From contig CAJUOR010000063.1 of the NCBI GenBank assembly GCA_910588165.1, positions 1 to 9,536 of the forward strand: DNA of 9,536 bases, read 5' to 3'. The DNA comes from an uncultured Thomasclavelia sp. (GTDB taxonomy: Bacteria > Bacillota_I > Bacilli_A > Erysipelotrichales > Coprobacillaceae). Shown one piece after another: positions 6,405 through 9,536 of the stretch. A program made the translations under genes and the position numbers. The notes beneath the pieces were generated by a model. It was not told the origin of the DNA. It saw nothing but the letters and a program-made list of their open reading frames with translations, and searched no databases. How positions within the stretch are numbered: position 1 is the first letter of the stretch; the number at the start of each line of letters is the position of its first letter.

Positions 6405-6785
6405 ATGAAGATGGACTTAATGAATGAACTTTTGAGTGGTCTTAAGTGTATCGATTATGATAGATTTGATATAGATTACTTAAATGAATTACTTGACAGT
6501 AGGGATAGTGCTTCATTTGATACTGAATGGTGTCGCATTAATAGAGAAATAGAAGCGTTGAAAAATCCTCAAAGTTATACAGATGAAGATGAAGAAACGC
6601 AAGTTAAAATAAGAGAAAAAGCGTTTATGATAATTCAACAAAATACCAAAAACGAGTTAGCGGCGTATGTTTCTGATGACTTCGGATTGATTTATGATAG
6701 TCTTATATTAAACTATAAAGATGAATGGCTTGATAAAGTTATTGCAGTATATAAAAATAAAAAAATTCCTAGCGGAGAACTTTAA
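6405..6785 (+). CDS. hypothetical acidic protein downstream of scrK
   Basis: A 126-residue protein rich in Asp/Glu and predicted mostly helical, cytosolic, with no signal or membrane segment. Visible landmarks are E-W-C-R-I-N-R-E-I-E-A-L, K-I-R-E-K-A-F-M-I-I, Y-V-S-D-D-F-G-L-I-Y-D and the ending Y-K-N-K-K-I-P-S-G-E-L. Size, acidity and Trp/Tyr motifs resemble immunity-type proteins of polymorphic toxin systems, but no toxin is nearby and no family is recognised. The start is uncertain: in-frame ATGs lie at 6405, 6411 and 6420, with only weak AAGAAG-type SDs; the frame also runs back to an ATG at 6321 inside scrK, which is unlikely. The gene lies 28 bases after scrK with no visible promoter and shares its terminator, so cotranscription is likely. 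Confidence 0.65.
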   Translation: MKMDLMNELLSGLKCIDYDRFDIDYLNELLDSRDSASFDTEWCRINREIEALKNPQSYTDEDEETQVKIREKAFMIIQQNTKNELAAYVSDDFGLIYDSLILNYKDEWLDKVIAVYKNKKIPSGEL

Positions 6786-7060
6786 TCCAAATTTCAGTTT
6801 AAAAGAAGGTTGCGATTACTTAAATCATCAAAAAGAACTTATATAAATGATAAGTGATATATACTGTTTAAAGGCAAAGGCATCGACAGCTTTTGCCTTT
6901 GTGTTTTTTTATGTAATTTAAAGTACTTTGTCTATTATAGGCTTTTATTTTAAATGGGGGATATCAATATTATTTATATGAATTTAGGTAGCACCTAGAA
7001 ATGACTGTTAAATCTATGAAATGATTTTGTTTATAAAGCTAATAAAAGTAAAAAAAGATA
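6786..7060. other. intergenic stretch between scrK operon and tRNA-Leu
   Basis: Apart from the terminator at 6870-6910 nothing coding is seen. The rest is AT-rich with stops in all frames. A short palindrome TAGGT-AGC-ACCTA (6985-6997) is the only other structure noted; no gene uses it as an obvious leader. Confidence 0.6.
6870..6910 (+). terminator. strong intrinsic terminator of the scrK operon
   Basis: AAAGGCAAAGGC (6870-6881) pairs with GCTTTTGCCTTT (6889-6900) over 12 bp with one G-T pair and a 7-base loop, followed by GTG and seven T. It lies 85 bases after the 126-residue gene. Confidence 0.92.
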
Positions 7061-7089
7061 TTGCATTTTTTGAATAGGTATGTTAGTAT
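7061..7089 (+). promoter_or_regulatory. promoter of tRNA-Leu
   Basis: TTGCAT (7061-7066) and TAGTAT (7084-7089) are 17 bases apart, and the -10 is preceded by TGT, an extended -10 arrangement. The start near 7096 would leave about 11 bases before the mature tRNA. Confidence 0.6.
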
Positions 7090-7106
7090 ATTGCTTGTCA
7101 AGTTTT

Positions 7107-7193
7107 CCCCAAGTGGCGAAATTGGTAGACGCAACGGACTCAAAATCCGTCGGTAGCGATACTGTGCCAGTTCGAGTCTGGCCTTGGGGACCA
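7107..7193 (+). tRNA. tRNA-Leu (anticodon CAA), CCA encoded
   Basis: An 87-base class II tRNA. Acceptor CCCCAAG (7107-7113) pairs with CTTGGGG (7183-7189); discriminator A7190; CCA at 7191-7193. The D stem is GCG/CGC with a GG-containing loop. Anticodon stem ACGGA/TCCGT (7134-7138, 7146-7150) with loop CTCAAAA gives anticodon CAA (7141-7143), reading UUG. The long variable arm CGGTA/TACTG (with one G-T pair) and T stem GCCAG/CTGGC with loop TTCGAGT are intact. A73 and the long variable arm are leucine identity features. The first pair is C1-G72 instead of the commoner G1-C72. Confidence 0.97.
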
Positions 7194-7206
7194 TATATTG
7201 CAGATT

Positions 7207-7236
7207 ATCAATACACGTTTCTGTATTGATTTTTTT
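7207..7236 (+). terminator. intrinsic terminator after tRNA-Leu
   Basis: ATCAATACA (7207-7215) and TGTATTGAT (7222-7230) form a perfect 9-bp stem with a 6-base loop, followed by six T. It lies only 15 bases before the SD of the ABC-F gene, so it also forms part of that gene's upstream region. Confidence 0.88.
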
Positions 7237-7264
7237 ATAGATAAAATCAGAGAGGGGAATATGA

Positions 7265-8860
7265 ATGATTGCAACACAAAATGTATCTTTACAATATGGC
7301 GGGAAAATTTTGTTTGAGAATGTATCAATTCAGTTTACAAAGGGAAATTGCTATGGCATTATCGGTGCCAATGGGGCAGGGAAGTCAACTTTTCTAAAAG
7401 TTTTATCCGGTGAGATTGAACCGAATAAAGGGGAAGTTATCATCACGGAAAAAGAACGTTTATCTGTTTTAAAGCAAGATCACTTTGCTTATGATGATAA
7501 AAAAGTTTTAGAAACAGTGATGATGGGAAATAGCCGCCTTTTTGAAATTATGCAAAGAAAAGAAGAACTTTACAGTAAACCTGATTTTAATGATGAAGAT
7601 GGTATTGAGTTAGGTGAATTAGAAGGCGAATTTTTAGAAATGGACGGTTGGAATGCCGAAAGTGATGCGGAAATTTTATTAAATGGGTTAGGCGTTACTT
7701 CTGAATTTCACGATATGCAAATGGCTGATTTAGGTGAACAGCAGAAAATTAAGGTTTTATTGGCTCAAGCCCTTTTCGGTAATCCGGATATTCTATTGTT
7801 AGACGAGCCGACTAACCATTTGGATTTAAAAAGTGTTACTTGGCTAGAGAATTTTTTAATGAATTTTGAAAACACCGTGATTGTAGTATCGCATGACCGT
7901 CACTTTTTAAATAAAGTTTGTACCCATATTGCAGATATTGATTATCGTAAAATTCAATTATATGTCGGTAACTATGATTTCTGGTATGAATATACGCAAA
8001 TGATGTTGCGTCAGGCTAAAGAATTGAATAAAAAGGCTGAGGCAAAAAAGAAAGAATTAGAAGCCTTTATTGCACGTTTTAGTGCGAATGCTTCTAAAGC
8101 CAAGCAAGCCACTAGCCGTAAGAAGCTTTTGGATAATTTGGAGATGGCTGATATTCAACCTTCTTTAAGAAGATATCCGTTTATTGGCTTTACCCCTGAC
8201 CGTGAGGTTGGAAACATTGTATTAAATGTCGAGGATTTATATTATGAAGTAGAAGGCGAAGCATTGTTAAATCATGTCAGCTTTTCATTGATGCCAAAAG
8301 ATAAAGTTGCCTTTGTTTCAGATAATGATTTAGCTGTTACAGCTTTATTTAAAATTATTACAGGTGAGATTACCGATTATCAAGGGAAAGTTCAGTGGGG
8401 TGTTACAACTTCTCAATCTTATTTCCCAAAAGATAACAATAGTTATTTTGATGGCTGTGAGTTATCGTTAGTTGATTGGCTAAGACAGTTTGCTAAAGGT
8501 GATGTCTATGATCAGGATTTAAGAGGTTGGTTAGGTCGTGTTTTATTTTCCGGAGAAGAGGCTTTAAAGGAAGCTCAGGTTTTATCCGGAGGCGAGAAGG
8601 TTAGATGTATGTTAGCGAAAATGATGATGGCAGGAAGTAATGTCTTGATTTTAGATGAACCGACAAATCACTTAGACCTCGAATCTATTCAAGCTTTAAA
8701 TGAAGGGCTTATCCGCTTTAAAGAAAATATCTTATTTACATCTCATGACCATCAGTTTGTCCAAACGATTGCCAATCGTATCATTGAATTAACAGCAGAT
8801 GGAGTCTTAGATAGAATGATGACTTATGATGAGTTCTTAGCTTTTAAAGAAGATTTATAA
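7265..8860 (+). CDS. ABC-F family ATPase, YkpA/YbiT type
   Basis: A 531-residue soluble protein with two ABC domains and no membrane segment, the ABC-F layout; such proteins act on the ribosome in translation or antibiotic protection. NBD1: Walker A G-A-N-G-A-G-K-S-T (34-42), signature position L-G-E-Q-Q (156-160) instead of LSGGQ, Walker B and catalytic Glu in D-E-P-T-N-H-L-D (180-187, Glu181). A charged helical linker follows (about 240-310, with R-F-S-A-N-A-S-K-A-K-Q). NBD2: degenerate Walker A S-D-N-D-L-A-V-T-A (352-360, Val358 for Lys), intact L-S-G-G-E (440-444) and D-E-P-T-N-H-L-D (464-471, Glu465). Length and the linker match the YkpA branch, for which no resistance role is established. 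Start ATG 7265 has SD GAGGGG (7252-7257) at 7 bases. No good promoter fits between the tRNA terminator and the SD (TAAAAT at 7242-7247 lacks a -35), so read-through from the tRNA promoter is possible. Confidence 0.93.
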   Translation: MIATQNVSLQYGGKILFENVSIQFTKGNCYGIIGANGAGKSTFLKVLSGEIEPNKGEVIITEKERLSVLKQDHFAYDDKKVLETVMMGNSRLFEIMQRKEELYSKPDFNDEDGIELGELEGEFLEMDGWNAESDAEILLNGLGVTSEFHDMQMADLGEQQKIKVLLAQALFGNPDILLLDEPTNHLDLKSVTWLENFLMNFENTVIVVSHDRHFLNKVCTHIADIDYRKIQLYVGNYDFWYEYTQMMLRQAKELNKKAEAKKKELEAFIARFSANASKAKQATSRKKLLDNLEMADIQPSLRRYPFIGFTPDREVGNIVLNVEDLYYEVEGEALLNHVSFSLMPKDKVAFVSDNDLAVTALFKIITGEITDYQGKVQWGVTTSQSYFPKDNNSYFDGCELSLVDWLRQFAKGDVYDQDLRGWLGRVLFSGEEALKEAQVLSGGEKVRCMLAKMMMAGSNVLILDEPTNHLDLESIQALNEGLIRFKENILFTSHDHQFVQTIANRIIELTADGVLDRMMTYDEFLAFKEDL

Positions 8861-8895
8861 TTCAAAGTTGTGTGGATTAAATTAAATAAAATATA

Positions 8896-8957
8896 AAAAG
8901 GAATTGGGCTTAGGTTAATTAGCTTTCAACAAGCTAAAGATAGTCGCAATTCCTTTT
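8896..8957. terminator. nested hairpin after the ABC-F gene, probable terminator
   Basis: The outer stem AAAAGGAATTG (8896-8906) pairs with CAATTCCTTTT (8947-8957), 11 bp perfect. Inside, TTAGCTT (8919-8925) pairs with AAGCTAA (8931-8937) around a 5-base loop, leaving asymmetric internal loops of 12 and 9 bases. The T run is mostly within the stem on plus (TTTTATTA follows); on minus TTTTTATATTTTA follows. It is 35 bases after the ABC-F stop. It is larger and more branched than the other terminators here, so a small structured RNA is an alternative. Confidence 0.6.
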
Positions 8958-9016
8958 ATTATGGAAAAAAGTAACGAGTATAATTGAAAGTTGTCCATAC
9001 TTAAAATCAGTTAAAC

Positions 9017-9123
9017 CAAAATACTATCTTGAGTTGATAAAAATAGGCGTAAGTTTTATTTTTCCCCAAAACTAGAAATAAAATTATCGTCAATAGTATT
9101 TTGTCAATAAAAGGAAAAATAAA
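9017..9123. repeat. cluster of inverted repeats
   Basis: CAAAATACTAT (9017-9027) has a perfect inverted copy at 9093-9103. Inside it TTTTATTT (9054-9061) is inverted at 9076-9083 and GATAA (9036-9040) at 9084-9088, so 9017-9103 could fold as one long imperfect hairpin. TTTATTTTTCC (9055-9065) has a second, competing perfect inverted copy at 9113-9123, and GTCAATA occurs twice directly (9089-9095, 9103-9109). No transposase gene is attached. It may be a decayed insertion-element end, a small mobile repeat or a structured RNA; in AT-rich DNA part of the match may be chance. Confidence 0.45.
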
Positions 9124-9268
9124 CACTAATTGGGTTTATCTTTTACTATTTAAACAAAACAAGAGCTTTTCTTCTTTTCCACAAGATTTTTTTCATTCTT
9201 ATAAAGTGATATTTCTTGGAATATTATGCCTATTATAAGAACTATATAAATGTAAGCGATTTTATTTA

Positions 9269-9277
9269 TGATATAAT
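9269..9277 (+). promoter_or_regulatory. extended -10 promoter of the 44-residue ORF
   Basis: TGATATAAT is a perfect extended -10 (TGn plus TATAAT at 9272-9277). No -35 resembling TTGACA lies 16-18 bases upstream. The leader would be about 65 bases, the longest of any promoter called here. Confidence 0.55.
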
Positions 9278-9350
9278 TAAGCTAGATAGAAATCATATAT
9301 ATTTATTTCAAAAATGATTTCAATCTAAATTATATAAAGGTGGTGTTTTA

Positions 9351-9485
9351 ATGAAGGGCAAAGTTTTGACTTTAGGTGTTTCTTTATTTACTTCGCCTTG
9401 TTATTTTGTTATACATACTTCTGAAATCGGTAGTATATATCAATTTGTTGAGTATCAATATACTGAAGTAGGTACGAAAGATTAG
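9351..9485 (+). CDS. predicted 44-residue peptide of unknown function
   Basis: ATG 9351 is preceded by AAAGGTGG (9336-9343) at 7 bases and an extended -10 promoter further up, the evidence that this short frame is expressed. The peptide has a basic start (M-K-G-K), a short hydrophobic or amphipathic stretch at about residues 5-21, a single Cys17 in T-S-P-C-Y-F-V-I, and an acidic, Tyr-rich tail (E-Y-Q-Y-T-E-V-G-T-K-D). The layout of hydrophobic leader, Cys with four following hydrophobic residues, then acidic tail is loosely like AgrD-type cyclic peptide precursors, but the usual Pro/Glu tail is absent and no AgrB is in the window. It could equally be a remnant or a small membrane peptide. Confidence 0.5.
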   Translation: MKGKVLTLGVSLFTSPCYFVIHTSEIGSIYQFVEYQYTEVGTKD

Positions 9486-9495
9486 GGGGGTTAAA

Positions 9496-9516
9496 ATGAA
9501 AAAAATAAGATTTTAA
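9496..9516 (+). other. six-codon ORF with strong SD at window edge
   Basis: An SD-like run AGGGGGG (9484-9490) lies 5 bases before ATG 9496, but the frame M-K-K-I-R-F meets TAA at 9514-9516. The same frame then continues R-I-D-K-Q-L to the window end. It could be a leader peptide, a gene broken by a nonsense or frameshift change, or the start of a real gene misread. The seven-A run at 9499-9505 is a place where an indel could occur, but adding one A gives only a ten-codon frame. Confidence 0.3.
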
Positions 9517-9536
9517 CGAATAGATAAACAACTGAA

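Larger units (their letters stand above)
8861..9350. other. long AT-rich intergenic region
   Basis: About 490 bases without a supportable gene. It holds the nested hairpin just after the ABC-F gene, a set of inverted repeats at 9017-9123, and the promoter and leader of the 44-residue ORF at the right. Between 9124 and 9265 nothing convincing is seen beyond pyrimidine-rich runs on plus. Confidence 0.6.

Noticed and set aside
6985..6997. TAGGTAGCACCTA, resembling a T-box core (TGGNACC)
   Set aside because: The core reads TAGCACC, not TGGNACC; there is no specifier stem, no antiterminator/terminator pair and no aminoacyl-tRNA synthetase or amino-acid gene downstream.
7140..7328. Minus-strand ORF of 62 codons across the tRNA region
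   Set aside because: It is antisense to the tRNA-Leu gene and its terminator and into the ABC-F start; the W-S-P-R-P-D-S-N-W type stretch is a well-known spurious translation of tRNA sequence.
9010..9135. Short minus-strand open stretch containing K-N-K-T-Y-A-Y-F-Y-Q-L-K, faintly like a transposase fragment
   Set aside because: About 40 codons, no start signals, stops on both sides, low-complexity hydrophobic translation; the likeness is too weak to call.

Overview
The window looks like chromosomal DNA of a low-GC, AT-rich Bacillota (Firmicutes) species. Support comes from strong GGAGG-type ribosome binding sites, many intrinsic terminators, sigma-A promoters of TTGnnn-16/17-TATAAT type, and Bacillota-type families (a YdcC/GerS-like protein, a YlbJ/SpoVV-like protein, DUF378, a YkpA-type ABC-F, a ScrK-type fructokinase). 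The sporulation-associated genes suggest a spore former or a descendant of one. Gene content and style would fit Erysipelotrichia or a neighbouring class, but the sequence alone does not prove this.

Layout. (a) 1-590: 3' part of a DUF1349 gene, then a bidirectional terminator shared with a convergent DUF378 membrane-protein gene. (b) 590-3940: the small DUF378 gene on the minus strand; divergently, a YdcC/GerS-like gene followed by alanine racemase (alr), with a sigma-A-like promoter for alr inside the end of the preceding gene; then, convergent to alr, a YlbJ/SpoVV-like membrane protein. Each convergent gene has its own terminator. (c) 3990-6910: hflX GTPase with a translationally coupled 59-residue protein, then a separately promoted ROK fructokinase and an unrecognised 126-residue acidic protein, closed by a strong terminator. 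(d) 7060-8960: tRNA-Leu(CAA) with promoter and terminator, immediately followed by a two-domain ABC-F ATPase of YkpA/YbiT type. (e) 8960-9536: about 390 bases of AT-rich DNA with inverted repeats, then an extended -10 promoter and a 44-codon ORF with an excellent ribosome binding site, and a second start with a strong SD that stops after six codons at the window edge.

How it fits together. The most coherent theme is spore formation and germination. GerS/YdcC-type proteins and YlbJ/SpoVV are mother-cell (sigma-E) products in known spore formers, and alanine racemase both supplies D-Ala for the wall and can consume the germinant L-Ala. Sequences resembling sigma-E -10 elements (CATAGAAT and CATACAAT) sit upstream of exactly these two sporulation-type genes. 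The remaining genes are housekeeping or ribosome-related (HflX, ABC-F, tRNA). No CRISPR array, complete mobile element or recognised defence system is visible. The least explained parts are the two unrecognised small proteins, the repeat-rich right end and its short peptide ORF.
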